This document shows, piece after piece, positions 34,747 to 44,580 of a stretch of 64,000 nucleotides of DNA. This DNA is from Campylobacteraceae bacterium. Its GTDB lineage: Bacteria > Campylobacterota > Campylobacteria > Campylobacterales > Arcobacteraceae. The DNA lies in contig JABXII010000006.1 of assembly GCA_013373175.1 (NCBI GenBank), forward strand, positions 62,001 to 126,000. The letters run 5' to 3'. A model generated the notes under the pieces. The model saw only the letters and a list, made by a program, of their open reading frames with translations. It was not told the DNA's origin and did not search any database. Every line of letters begins with the position of its first letter. The first letter of the stretch is position 1. A program made the position numbers and the translations under genes.

Positions 34747-37700
34747 TTAGATATTAAATTTTTTTTCATTAAAAAAATTTTCAATATCATCAAAAAATTG
34801 CTTTGTAGCTTTTTCTTTTGAAGAGATTAATTTTCCATCTATAATTATGTTTAGTTTTTCATCTTTAATAAAAAGTGGGTGCTGATCATGAGAAATCTTT
34901 TCTAACAAAATATTAGGGATTTTATTTAAATAGCCATTAATATCTATCTTTACAATGTCTGCAATAGTATCTCTTACACATTCATGTATATTTTCATCTT
35001 GAATTATAGAAAAAAGAGTTTCTAAATGTTCATCATTTAGAATATTTTGTTTAGCTAAATCTTTTGCAATATCTCTTCTTGTAAGGTGAAATATGCTCTC
35101 ATCTTTAAGTATAATAATAAGACTTTTTAATACATTATTATCTTGAATATTTTGTTTAGCTAAAGCTTTTACAATATCACTTCTTGTATAGCTATCAATA
35201 TTCTCATTTTTAATTATGGAAATAAGACTTTCTAATAAATCATTATTTTGAATGTTTTGATGAGATAAAGCGTCTGTAATCTCTTTACTTGTAAAGTTAT
35301 GAATACGTTCATTTTTAATTATGGCAATAAAACTTTTAAATACATCCTTATTATGAAGATTATATTTAGTTAAAGCTCTTTCAATATCTACTCTTTCATA
35401 TCTAGATATACTTTCATCTTTAGTTATATTAACAAGACTTCTTAATAAATTTTTATCTTGAATATTTTGCCTTGCTAAAGCTTTGGAAATATGTACTCTT
35501 TCAAATTGATCTACATTTTCATCTTTAACTATATCAATAAAACTTTTTAATAAGTCCTTATCTTGAATATTTTGTTTAGCTAAAGCTTTGGAAATATATA
35601 CTCTTACAAATTTTGATATACTTTCACTTTTAATTATGGCAATAAAACTTTTTAATAAATCCTTATTTTGAATACTTTGTTTAGCTAAAGCTTCTGCAAT
35701 ATCTCTTCTTGTATATATATTTATACTTTCATCTTTAATCATATTAATAAGATTTTTTAACAAATCCTTATTTTTAGCTAAAGTTTTTGCAATATCTCCT
35801 CTTGTATCTTCATTTATACTTTCATCTTTAATCATATCAAGAAGATTCCTTAACAAATCCTTATTTTGAATACTTTGTTTAGCTAAAGTTTTTGCAATAT
35901 CTCCTCTTGAATATTCATATATACTTTTATTTTTAATTATGGCAATAAAACTTTTAAATACTTTCTTATCTTGAATATTGTGTCTAGCTAAAGATTTTGC
36001 AATATCTCTTCTTGTAAATTCATATATTCTTTCATCTTTAAGTATATCAATAAGACTTTTTAATACTTTCTTATCTTGAATATTGTGTCTAGCTAAAGAT
36101 TTTGCAATATCACCTCTTGTAAATTCATATATTCTTTCATCTTTAAGTATATCAATAAGACTTTTGACTAAATTATTATTTTGAATTTTCTGTCTAGATA
36201 AAACTTTTGCAATATCTCCTCGTATATATTGATTTATACTTTCATCCTTAATTGTATCAATAAGATTTTTTAATACATTCTTATCTTGTATATTGTGTCT
36301 AGTTAAAATTTGTATAGTATATTTTCTTGCATATCCATCTATATTTTTATCCTTAAGCATAAAAATAAGACTTTTTAATACATTATTATCTTGTATATTT
36401 TGTTTTTCAAAAGTGTTTTCAATGTATATTCTATCATATCCACTTAGAGTTTGATCTTTAAGCATATCAATAAGATTCTTTAATAAATCATCATCTTGTA
36501 TATTTTGATCACCTAAAGCTCTTACAATAGCTACTCTTGCATCTATATTTATATTTTCATTGTTAAGCATATCAATAAGATTCTTTAATAAATCATCATT
36601 TATATTTTGATCACATAAAGCTTCTACAATAGCTACTCTTACAACTATATTTATACTTTCATCGCGGAGCATATCAATAAGATTTTTTAATAAATCATTA
36701 TTTTGAATGCTTTGCTTAGCTAAAACTTTTGTAATAGCTTTTCTTACAGCTATTTCTATACTTTTATCTTTAAGTGTGGAGGTAAGGCTTTTTAATATAT
36801 CCTTATCTTGAATATTGTGTCTAACTAAAGCTTCTAGAATAGTTACTCTAGTATCTCCCTTTATCTTTTCATTTTTAATAATTGATATAAGTTCTTCTAA
36901 AAGTTCATCATTTTTAACATAATTAACATTCGAAAATAAATCACGTAAAGGAATATCTTTTCTAATAAATAAATAAATTATATTAATAATATCTTGATTA
37001 GCTTTAGAAATATATGTAGATTGTATTTGATCTTCTTTAATCTCTTTTAAACAATTAAAGATCAATAATGGCTGATATACTTTTGTTAAATCTTTAGGCT
37101 CATCGCCCAAAGAATCTAAAAAAAACTCTTTTTGCTCAATTACACCACCTAAAAAGTAGAAAAAAAGTTGCATATGCGGGAAGTACTTATATGTGTAAAT
37201 AATTTCTTTAAGTTTTGATTCCTCAAGTTTTGAAACATATAAAGCTGCAAAATATTCTTGAAAACTAAGATGCAAAAATTCATAGTTATTTAATACTTCA
37301 CTAACAGATTCTAAATTACTTTTTAAGAATCCTGATTTTAGTACAAAATCACTAAATAAAGTTATCTTATCACCAACAGTTTTTTTTACCATTTTTTTAT
37401 TTATAATAATTGTTTGTTGAATTAAACCTTCATATGCCAATTCTCCTAATAGATTAAAAATATCAGTTTTCTTATTTTGAAGATACTTTGTATCATTTAT
37501 CTTAGTGTATTCGTAAAATATATAATCTATAATATTTGAATATAGATCAGTCATAGTACTATTATTAGTAAAAATATCCTTATACTTTGGGTTATCCCAT
37601 AAAGAAGATATCATTTCAAGCATAAGTGGTATATATGATATTTGTTTAATGTCTAAATTAGTATCTAAATAATTATTCAAACTTTCAGACAAGTCTTTTT

Positions 37701-38979
37701 TATGGTTATAAAATTTATTTACATAATTTACAACATTTTTATTTGTAAATCCAATTGTTTCAAAGTATTGATTTATCTCAAAATTACTTTTATGATAACC
37801 GTAAGGTCTAGAAGTTAAAATATAATTAGGTATATTTTCAATTTCACCTTTAAAATAATTTGCTAATTCAGAATTTAATTCATCGTAACCATCAAATAAA
37901 AATAGAGTTTTAGATAAGTGTGGTTTTAGTTCATCATGTATATTTTTACTTGAGTACAGGTCTATGTATGTTCGTCTGATTAAATTAAAAACTCCATCTT
38001 TTTTTAAGTTTCTAAGTTTTACATAAATCACATACTTAAATTCTTGATATAACTTACCTTTAGCCCAGTTATATACGATATATTGACAAAGAGTTGTTTT
38101 ACCAACACCTGCTTTTCCATAAATCATTGCTCTTGTTTTGTTATCTACGCTAGATTTATTAACTATATCTTCAATATTTATTATTTTTTTTGGTTTTTGT
38201 ATCTCTTCATAATTATTAATTATTGAATCTCTATGAAAATATTTTTCATCTTCTTTTTTATCTTCTTTTTTATCTTCTAATATAATTGCTAGATTAATAT
38301 AAATATCTTCAATGTTTCTTTTATTTTTATCGATTAAAAAAGAGATTGTATTAAATTTATTTAGATATTTAGATTGTAACTTATATTCTAAGGATTCAGA
38401 TAATTCTTGCCATTTACTAATTTGATCTTTTACATCAAGATTTAAATTATTAAAGATAATTTTTGATGTGGAAATGCCACGACCACCTAGGTGAAAGTCT
38501 TTATTGCGGGACCTACTCACAATACCACACACTTTTGAATTTTGAGTATTGAGTATAGCAGAACCACTAAATCCTCCAATAAAATGACCATCTTTAAATT
38601 TTAATAGATCATCATTGCACTCTTCATAGAGGTAAGTTAAAGTATCACCATTTTCTTTAAAGTTTTGAGGAAAACCATAACTGAAGCAAGTATCATTTAT
38701 TTTTATTGTATCATCTAGAGCAACTGAATCCTTATTATTAAATTCATATTCTATTAGAGCTAAATCTATATCAGAGTTTTGATGTTTTTGAATATTATCT
38801 TTATTTAAAATAAACTCTTTATTATTCCAATAAATTTTTATATTATCAGATTTTTTTACTACATGATAACAAGTTAAAATTTTATCTTTAGCAATAAAAA
38901 AACCTGTTCCAATTTTGCCACTAGCTTCAATTCTAACTGTACATTTGTATTTGAGATGTTCGATTAATGGATTATTCAT
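34747..38979 (-). CDS. Trypsin-like protease-NACHT-HEAT repeat protein (STAND antiphage system)
   Basis: The 1410-residue protein begins with a trypsin-like domain (1-175). The triad is His39 (ILTCYHVV), Asp72 (SDIDLALIEY) and Ser138 (GGFSGSAIL). A helical linker (180-275) leads to a NACHT ATPase: Walker A GKAGVGKTT (288-296), Walker B LFLFDGYDEL (359-368), and ILTSRPYG sensor. Winged-helix and helical parts follow, with typical EFLHLSFQEYFAALYV. The C-terminal part is about 19 HEAT-like repeats of 35 residues. Such proteins oligomerise on sensing a phage component and release an effector; here this would be proteolysis. It is expected to be cytoplasmic, with Trypco1 next to it. No signal peptide. 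Confidence 0.9.
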   Translation of the reverse strand: MNNPLIEHLKYKCTVRIEASGKIGTGFFIAKDKILTCYHVVKKSDNIKIYWNNKEFILNKDNIQKHQNSDIDLALIEYEFNNKDSVALDDTIKINDTCFSYGFPQNFKENGDTLTYLYEECNDDLLKFKDGHFIGGFSGSAILNTQNSKVCGIVSRSRNKDFHLGGRGISTSKIIFNNLNLDVKDQISKWQELSESLEYKLQSKYLNKFNTISFLIDKNKRNIEDIYINLAIILEDKKEDKKEDEKYFHRDSIINNYEEIQKPKKIINIEDIVNKSSVDNKTRAMIYGKAGVGKTTLCQYIVYNWAKGKLYQEFKYVIYVKLRNLKKDGVFNLIRRTYIDLYSSKNIHDELKPHLSKTLFLFDGYDELNSELANYFKGEIENIPNYILTSRPYGYHKSNFEINQYFETIGFTNKNVVNYVNKFYNHKKDLSESLNNYLDTNLDIKQISYIPLMLEMISSLWDNPKYKDIFTNNSTMTDLYSNIIDYIFYEYTKINDTKYLQNKKTDIFNLLGELAYEGLIQQTIIINKKMVKKTVGDKITLFSDFVLKSGFLKSNLESVSEVLNNYEFLHLSFQEYFAALYVSKLEESKLKEIIYTYKYFPHMQLFFYFLGGVIEQKEFFLDSLGDEPKDLTKVYQPLLIFNCLKEIKEDQIQSTYISKANQDIINIIYLFIRKDIPLRDLFSNVNYVKNDELLEELISIIKNEKIKGDTRVTILEALVRHNIQDKDILKSLTSTLKDKSIEIAVRKAITKVLAKQSIQNNDLLKNLIDMLRDESINIVVRVAIVEALCDQNINDDLLKNLIDMLNNENINIDARVAIVRALGDQNIQDDDLLKNLIDMLKDQTLSGYDRIYIENTFEKQNIQDNNVLKSLIFMLKDKNIDGYARKYTIQILTRHNIQDKNVLKNLIDTIKDESINQYIRGDIAKVLSRQKIQNNNLVKSLIDILKDERIYEFTRGDIAKSLARHNIQDKKVLKSLIDILKDERIYEFTRRDIAKSLARHNIQDKKVFKSFIAIIKNKSIYEYSRGDIAKTLAKQSIQNKDLLRNLLDMIKDESINEDTRGDIAKTLAKNKDLLKNLINMIKDESINIYTRRDIAEALAKQSIQNKDLLKSFIAIIKSESISKFVRVYISKALAKQNIQDKDLLKSFIDIVKDENVDQFERVHISKALARQNIQDKNLLRSLVNITKDESISRYERVDIERALTKYNLHNKDVFKSFIAIIKNERIHNFTSKEITDALSHQNIQNNDLLESLISIIKNENIDSYTRSDIVKALAKQNIQDNNVLKSLIIILKDESIFHLTRRDIAKDLAKQNILNDEHLETLFSIIQDENIHECVRDTIADIVKIDINGYLNKIPNILLEKISHDQHPLFIKDEKLNIIIDGKLISSKEKATKQFFDDIENFFNEKKFNI
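34910..36905 (-). repeat. Array of about nineteen 105-bp HEAT-repeat units inside the NACHT gene
   Basis: Each unit encodes about 35 residues of the form LKSLIDILKDERIYEFTRGD + IAKSLARHNIQDKKV. Two adjacent units near 35,970-36,180 are almost identical at DNA level and encode 33 of 35 identical residues, which points to recent tandem duplication. One unit near 35,770 has lost four codons (AKNKDL in place of AKQSIQNKDL). Such arrays expand and contract by slippage or unequal recombination. Confidence 0.85.
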
Positions 38980-39707
38980 TGTAACTCTTTAAATTATTTA
39001 TTGTTGTGGCTATTAATATTATAAATTTTATTTAATTAGATATAAAAATGAAATAAAATTTGTAATTTTTCGTATACTTAACTTGATGTGATCTATCAAT
39101 AGGAAATAGAACACACAATTCAGGATAATCTTTTTCTAAACCTCTTATATTTGGAACACGAAGTACTCAAGTGAGTTTTCCGTGTTCCACAAAGTGTTCA
39201 AAAAGTAGAATTTAGAGATTCTCACAAATCCTTAGGATTTTTTGAACAACAAGATTGACTTGTTTAAATTATAAATCTAAACAATATCATCATAAATATA
39301 ATCTGTTTTAATGAACACCTTTTAAGTAAAATAATTATAAAAAACTTGTATTACAGTATTTATATAATCATAAAAACTCTATAATCTAATCTTTAATACT
39401 TTAAAGGAATATTTTGAAAAAAGTTATAATATCCACAATATTTTATCGTCCCTACTAATTGCAAACTAACCAAACAAACAATTCAAATATATCTATGTAA
39501 ATCTTATTACCAAACCATCTAGTGGATTAAAAGCTCAACTTCATGGCATGGTCTTAGATGATATTTATAAATCATATTCAAAAGATATTCTTATTAAAAA
39601 TTGTATCTATATGACTTAATACAACTCCACTTAACAGATTAATAACAGTATCAATTAGTACCAAATACATTACATTTTTCAATCGACTTTTCATATAACT
39701 CCCTTTT
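38980..39707. other. 728-bp intergenic stretch with hairpins and a possible decayed gene
   Basis: No intact gene is seen. GGAACACG and CGTGTTCC (39,153-39,188) form an 8-bp stem with an inner ACTC/GAGT pair. AAATCC-TTA-GGATTT with a following T run (39,226-39,243) looks like a weak terminator on the plus strand. A plus-strand frame at about 39,465-39,620 reads KPSSGLKAQLHGMVLDDIYK and further without an initiator; it could be a gene remnant. The stretch separates the NACHT gene from the recombinase module. Confidence 0.6.
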
Positions 39708-42560
39708 TTACTTTTTCTCAGAAATTTCTTTAATAAAAGACGTTAATAGACCCTTCTTCTTTGCATCAATATAATATTCCATCAAATAATCTATTGCATC
39801 TACATTATCATTAATCAACTCTACTACCTTTTCTTCTTCATTCATACTTTGAGCAAATTGAATAGCTTTAATAGTTAATAATTTGAGCCCATAATCATCT
39901 TGTTCAACACCCATAAGTTTTGCCTGATAGCAATTTTCTAAGTATGCTAAACTACTGTTTACTTCTCTTGCTTCTATTACTTTATTCTGTACATATAACA
40001 TAAGAGAATTATCTTCTATACTTTTTGTGATATCACTTTCAATTTTATCAAGTATCTCATGCCAGCCCATAATCTCTTCAACTAGTAATTCCAATTTAGT
40101 TGCTTTTGTATCTGAATATCTAGTGCCCACTTTCTTCTCTTGCTCATGTTCTTTTGATAATCTAACAAATGATGTCATGGCTAAATTTGCCATATGAATA
40201 ATTCCATCTAAAAATAACCTTCCAGTAATAAAGTAACTGCACAAGGAACACTTACGTTCTCTTCCTTCGGGACATTGAACTCCAGGACAAATACCACTAA
40301 TCATTGGAAACCATGAAGTAGGATGTTTAATAGATGCTATATTAATCCCTGAATCAATATCAAGAGAATCTTGTAAAGTTGAAGCCTTTCTTTTCATAGA
40401 GAACAATCCATTTTCTCTAAAAGCCTTTTTTATATCTTTTGGATTTGAAGTATCATAATGGCAAGGTATTTCATTAAAAATAAAACTCTCTACATTATTA
40501 ACTAGTTCTTCTGGCTGATCAAACCTTAACTTTTGTACAGCACTTTGTAAAATCTCTTTTTTCTCCTCTTGAGTGAATTTAGTATATACATTAACAATCA
40601 TATTGTAATCTACATGGCCAGTTAGCATTAGTAATACATTTAAGTTTACCCCTGCATAAAGGTATCTAGTGATTCCTGTAACTCTTATAGCATGTATGTT
40701 ATAAGCAACTTGTATTTTTTTTATTAGATATGTATCATTTGCTTGGTTTAATTCCTCTATGGTTCTAAAAAACTCTTTACTATCTTTTTTCCATGCTACA
40801 TTTGATTTATATTTTATATATCCAGACTGATAAGCATTATTTATTTTTATTTGATAAGTACATAGAAGCTTGATTAGATATACTTTATGTTGAAAAGGGG
40901 TGATTGGTTGAAGTGAATTTGGTATTAAAAATAATGGTTCAATATCTTCCCAAGGTGTATTCTCCTCATTATTGTATTTATATTGTGGTAGGGTTGGATA
41001 ATACTCTTTATTCCACTGCAAATAATCTTTTAAGATATTAAGTTCTTCCCAAACATTAGGTATCTCTTGTAACATATCTCTATTTACATTTTTATCTGTA
41101 TTTATAATAAATCTTTCTAGGTTTCCATCATGGTTAAACACTAAAGATTTATTCCTACATAAATGTCTTAATTGTCCACCTCTTATTGGTATATTTAAAT
41201 GCATTAACATCATAAGTGGTTGGACAGGATAAATATCTTTAAATTCCCACCAATCTAAATTTGCTTTTGAAGGCTCCCATACTGTACTGGGTTTAGGTGG
41301 GTTTGTTGTAAGTATTTTTTTTAATTCATTAAGCATCTCTTGAGGCATTGCATTTCTTGAAGTAATAGTTCGTCTCTTCTTTTTTCTTTTAGGTATATTT
41401 CTTTTTGCAAATGGTGTTATTAAACCACAAAACTGCAAAAACTTGTTCACGACACTAAGTGCCTCATATTGACTTCCCTCAGCAATATTTTGTAATTGTA
41501 AATATTTAAAAAAAGTATTTTTATTGTTTACATCAAACATACTATTCACAGTATTCTCATCAAAGGTATCAAGATCCTCTTGCTCTTTTATAATATATTT
41601 AAACATATGATTGATTGCTACCATGTACTTTTTTCTTGTAGCTGTTTTTATACCATCTATATAAAGCCGTTGTAGATATAAATTTGCATCTGTTTTTAAA
41701 GAAAATAGTTTGTGTGTTTTATCAATACTCAGCCACTCAAAGGGATCTTTTTTCATATCATAAACTATTGTTTGTGGATTTGTTCTAATAGAATTAGTAA
41801 AAATATTTGGAGTATCGATATTTGATACCCCCGATTCTAATAGATATAACCGAATTTTATTTAGCACTGAAATCTTTCGAGGAAAACTAACTATATTATC
41901 TTTATTCTTGAAACAATATGTTTGAAATTGATTTATATCCTCATTCATTATGTCCTCTTTTGTACTCCAAAGACAACAGGATATTATTCCATCAAGTGTT
42001 TTTAATTCTGAACGTGCATATTTTTTATCTTTTGATTTAAGTATTAACTCATGTAATTCTAAATATAGTTTATTTGTTTTAAACAATTTACTAAAATCAT
42101 ATTTAAAGTGAGATATTGCTTTTGTAGTAATTGGAAATAGCAGTTTTTTATGATATCTTTGATAAACAAAAAATCTTGTTAAGATACTTATTGGAGTAAA
42201 AAACTTTCCATTGATTCGAATACTAGATGAATCATTATACATTGATATCATCTTTTCATAATCTGTTGTAACGAGAATAGAATAAATTCCATCTGTATAC
42301 TTAAAGTCTAATATATCCAAACCATTTCCAAAACCAAATAGATTTTTTAAGGTTCCAGAAAAGCTAACAAAGTTATTACTCCCCTCTTTATAGTTTCGTA
42401 TTTCTGGTTTCTTATTTAATGAAGTATGTTTAAGTTCATGCGATATAAAATGATCACAAAAAGCAAACCAGTCTTTCTTGATACTATTTTTTGCAGTATT
42501 TAATATCAAGATATCATCTGTTAAATTTACGCAAGGTAATACATCTACAAATTTATACAT
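39708..42560 (-). CDS. Large tyrosine recombinase, TnpB-like (Tn554 type)
   Basis: The 950-residue tyrosine recombinase has the catalytic set Arg460 (IPIRGGQLRHL), His623/Arg626 (IHAIRVTG), His649 (LLMLTGHVDY) and Tyr659 (VNVYTKF). A zinc-binding-like cluster CPGVQCPEGRERKCSLC (Cys758, 763, 771, 774) follows. A long N-terminal region (1-300) precedes the DNA-binding core. The architecture and the order tnpA, small gene, tnpB are those of Tn554-type and related strand-biased elements. The start overlaps the small gene by one base, so all three are one operon. Confidence 0.88.
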   Translation of the reverse strand: MYKFVDVLPCVNLTDDILILNTAKNSIKKDWFAFCDHFISHELKHTSLNKKPEIRNYKEGSNNFVSFSGTLKNLFGFGNGLDILDFKYTDGIYSILVTTDYEKMISMYNDSSSIRINGKFFTPISILTRFFVYQRYHKKLLFPITTKAISHFKYDFSKLFKTNKLYLELHELILKSKDKKYARSELKTLDGIISCCLWSTKEDIMNEDINQFQTYCFKNKDNIVSFPRKISVLNKIRLYLLESGVSNIDTPNIFTNSIRTNPQTIVYDMKKDPFEWLSIDKTHKLFSLKTDANLYLQRLYIDGIKTATRKKYMVAINHMFKYIIKEQEDLDTFDENTVNSMFDVNNKNTFFKYLQLQNIAEGSQYEALSVVNKFLQFCGLITPFAKRNIPKRKKKRRTITSRNAMPQEMLNELKKILTTNPPKPSTVWEPSKANLDWWEFKDIYPVQPLMMLMHLNIPIRGGQLRHLCRNKSLVFNHDGNLERFIINTDKNVNRDMLQEIPNVWEELNILKDYLQWNKEYYPTLPQYKYNNEENTPWEDIEPLFLIPNSLQPITPFQHKVYLIKLLCTYQIKINNAYQSGYIKYKSNVAWKKDSKEFFRTIEELNQANDTYLIKKIQVAYNIHAIRVTGITRYLYAGVNLNVLLMLTGHVDYNMIVNVYTKFTQEEKKEILQSAVQKLRFDQPEELVNNVESFIFNEIPCHYDTSNPKDIKKAFRENGLFSMKRKASTLQDSLDIDSGINIASIKHPTSWFPMISGICPGVQCPEGRERKCSLCSYFITGRLFLDGIIHMANLAMTSFVRLSKEHEQEKKVGTRYSDTKATKLELLVEEIMGWHEILDKIESDITKSIEDNSLMLYVQNKVIEAREVNSSLAYLENCYQAKLMGVEQDDYGLKLLTIKAIQFAQSMNEEEKVVELINDNVDAIDYLMEYYIDAKKKGLLTSFIKEISEKK

Positions 42561-43141
42561 TATGAATCCTCCATAATTAATTTATATCCATTTCTATGTA
42601 ACAATATATCTCCAAGTTGAACCAAAACTAAAGCTTCTTTTTTCATATCATATTCGGCTAATCCTAATTCATAAAGCCTTTGAATAAGACCCTTTGATGC
42701 CTGTTGTATCAACTGATTTTTTTCTATTTCTTCGTAACTTGACATATCAAAAGAGTTTAAATTACCACCATATTTTTTTAACACTTCTCTTAGTAGTTTG
42801 TTCTCTTTTTTGATCTTTTCCATTTCAATTTTTATAGAAAATAACTCAATTCTGATATCTCCATCAGTTTTAAAACCCTTAGGTCCTTCATTAGAGCCCA
42901 TTTCTTGTTGAGCTTTTTGAATCATTTGTTTATATATAATGTTTTTACTAATTGCTGATGCAGAAATACCTTTTTCTCCTAAAACGGAGTCTGCAATTAA
43001 ATATGAAGTCTTTGAAACATTGTTTGCTGATAATTCACCATTTAATGCAACTATTTTATCTATAGTTTTTTGTACTAACATCACATTTATTTCCACACGC
43101 TTATCCCTAAATTCTTTTAAATTATCTTTTTTAACTTTCAT
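42560..43141 (-). CDS. TnpC-like accessory protein (DUF6262 type)
   Basis: The 193-residue basic helical protein has an N-terminal predicted DNA-binding part (NNVSKTSYLIADSVLGEKG, then SASAISKNIIY). A coiled coil (IELFSIKIEMEKIKKENKLL) follows. No recombinase catalytic residues are present. Tn554-type elements carry such a small TnpC, which stimulates or orients recombination. It lies 1 base after the TnpA-like gene and overlaps the TnpB-like gene by one base. Confidence 0.75.
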   Translation of the reverse strand: MKVKKDNLKEFRDKRVEINVMLVQKTIDKIVALNGELSANNVSKTSYLIADSVLGEKGISASAISKNIIYKQMIQKAQQEMGSNEGPKGFKTDGDIRIELFSIKIEMEKIKKENKLLREVLKKYGGNLNSFDMSSYEEIEKNQLIQQASKGLIQRLYELGLAEYDMKKEALVLVQLGDILLHRNGYKLIMEDS

Positions 43142-43142
43142 G

Positions 43143-44441
43143 CTAAATCCTCTTTTGACTATTTTCTATTGCTTTTTTAAGTAACTCTTTTTTCATCTCA
43201 AAACTCATATTAAAGTAAATCATAGTTGATTCTAATGAGCTATGTCCCATTGCATTTTTTGTCCAACTTATTAAAGCATCATTCCCCGTATGTCCATAAA
43301 GTTTAGCAGCCATAAAACCAAACATATGGCGTAACGAATGTAAACTATAATGTTCCAAACTATCTTCACTAAGTTCAAGTCTTTTTAACTTTTGTAATAA
43401 ACTTTTAAATGACTTATTAACTTCTCTTGTTCGTAATCTATTTCCACTTTTTGTGACAAATAGAAATGGATGTCTTGGAATTCTAGATGCTTCAGGCAAA
43501 TAATACTTTGTACTGACATATTCAACAAGTGTTGAAAAAAATATAGTTTTATATTTTGGATTTATCCAATGAAGAGGTTCATACTCATAAGGAATTGGAT
43601 ATTTGAATTGTAGATCAAGAACATTATGTGGTTTATCAAAATGTACATCAATATTATATTCTTCTTTTAACCATTTAACTCGTTTGTTTCCATATATATC
43701 TTTATCATCACTTTTAGGATCAATAAGCCATACTTCTTGTTTTTCATAATCCACATCATAAATTGTTAGGTTTAATGCCTGTCCTATTCTTGCACTACAA
43801 GCGCCACATAATAAATAAATTAGTCTTTCTCTTGGATTTGATAACTCTAATAGATTATCAAATAAATCTAAGGGGAAACTCTTTAGGCTTTGGCTACTCC
43901 TGATTCTTTTTTTATATGGTTTAACAAATTCTCGTTTGAAAGTAGTTAGTTCATAGTTAATTTGTGCTTTCTTCATATTAACAGAAGACAAAAAAGAATA
44001 TTGAGCTTTTCTATTTTCATATGCCTTATTAATTGAATTACTGTCATGCATTAAATGTAAATCTTCAACAAAGAAAAAATAAGATTTAATTCCTGCCATT
44101 TCCTTATCAATTGTTTCTCTCGTCATTGATTTAGATAAATATATTTCAATTGAAACCATTTGATTATTAATTAGTATTTCTTCATTAATTCTAAAACCCG
44201 TTTTTAGATCTTCTCTATATCGAGCTTGATAAAAAGGGAAAGCTTCATTATCTTTAACATTATTGTATAAACTCCAAATCCAGAACCTTTCCATACTTTT
44301 CATATAAGAAGAGATTGTACCCAACGATAAATTTCGTAGATTTCTCATCCAATTTGACCACTCTTTTGATTTATACAATTCAACTAATTCATTGTTATAT
44401 AAAAAAGCAAGTGTATAATCATTACCAATATTTATTTTCAT
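43143..44441 (-). CDS. Tyrosine recombinase, TnpA-like (Tn554 type)
   Basis: The 432-residue integrase has all catalytic residues: Arg218 (SARIGQALNL), His368/Arg371 (YSLHSLRHMF), His400 (NAMGHSS) and Tyr409 (TMIYFNM). The N-terminal SAM-like core-binding part (WMRNLRNLSLGTISSYMKSM) is present. It is the first gene of the recombination operon, 139 bases from the divergent regulator. It cleaves and joins the element ends; the target here is the dprA site. Confidence 0.92.
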   Translation of the reverse strand: MKINIGNDYTLAFLYNNELVELYKSKEWSNWMRNLRNLSLGTISSYMKSMERFWIWSLYNNVKDNEAFPFYQARYREDLKTGFRINEEILINNQMVSIEIYLSKSMTRETIDKEMAGIKSYFFFVEDLHLMHDSNSINKAYENRKAQYSFLSSVNMKKAQINYELTTFKREFVKPYKKRIRSSQSLKSFPLDLFDNLLELSNPRERLIYLLCGACSARIGQALNLTIYDVDYEKQEVWLIDPKSDDKDIYGNKRVKWLKEEYNIDVHFDKPHNVLDLQFKYPIPYEYEPLHWINPKYKTIFFSTLVEYVSTKYYLPEASRIPRHPFLFVTKSGNRLRTREVNKSFKSLLQKLKRLELSEDSLEHYSLHSLRHMFGFMAAKLYGHTGNDALISWTKNAMGHSSLESTMIYFNMSFEMKKELLKKAIENSQKRI

Positions 44442-44493
44442 TTATCTCCTTGATTTGAAATTTTATTTATTTTAAAAGCACTTGACAAAAAAC

Positions 44494-44508
44494 TTAACAA
44501 TTCGTTAA
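44494..44508. promoter_or_regulatory. Operator-like dyad between recombinase and regulator genes
   Basis: TTAACAATTCGTTAA is a perfect 5-bp inverted repeat (TTAAC/GTTAA, 5-base spacer) centred between the divergent starts. GTTAA also recurs at 44,528. A CI-like protein encoded next door could bind it. Confidence 0.45.
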
Positions 44509-44528
44509 CCCCTTTAAATTAATTTAAG

Positions 44529-44556
44529 TTAATCACTAAAAAATTATGAATATAAT
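44529..44556 (+). promoter_or_regulatory. Promoter of the CI-like regulator
   Basis: TATAAT (44,551-44,556) lies 16 bases after a weak TTAATC -35 and 24 bases before the ATG at 44,581. The dyad at 44,494-44,508 lies about 20 bases upstream of the -35. Confidence 0.5.
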
Positions 44557-44580
44557 ATTTAATTACAGGATTGGGAAAAA

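Noticed and set aside
34910-36905. Regular repeats that look like a CRISPR array
   Set aside because: Units are 105 bp, in frame, without spacers, and encode HEAT-like helices.
39708-44441. RIT element (three recombinases in trio)
   Set aside because: Only two of the three proteins have the R-H-R-H-Y residues; the middle one is a coiled-coil TnpC-like protein, so the Tn554 type fits better.
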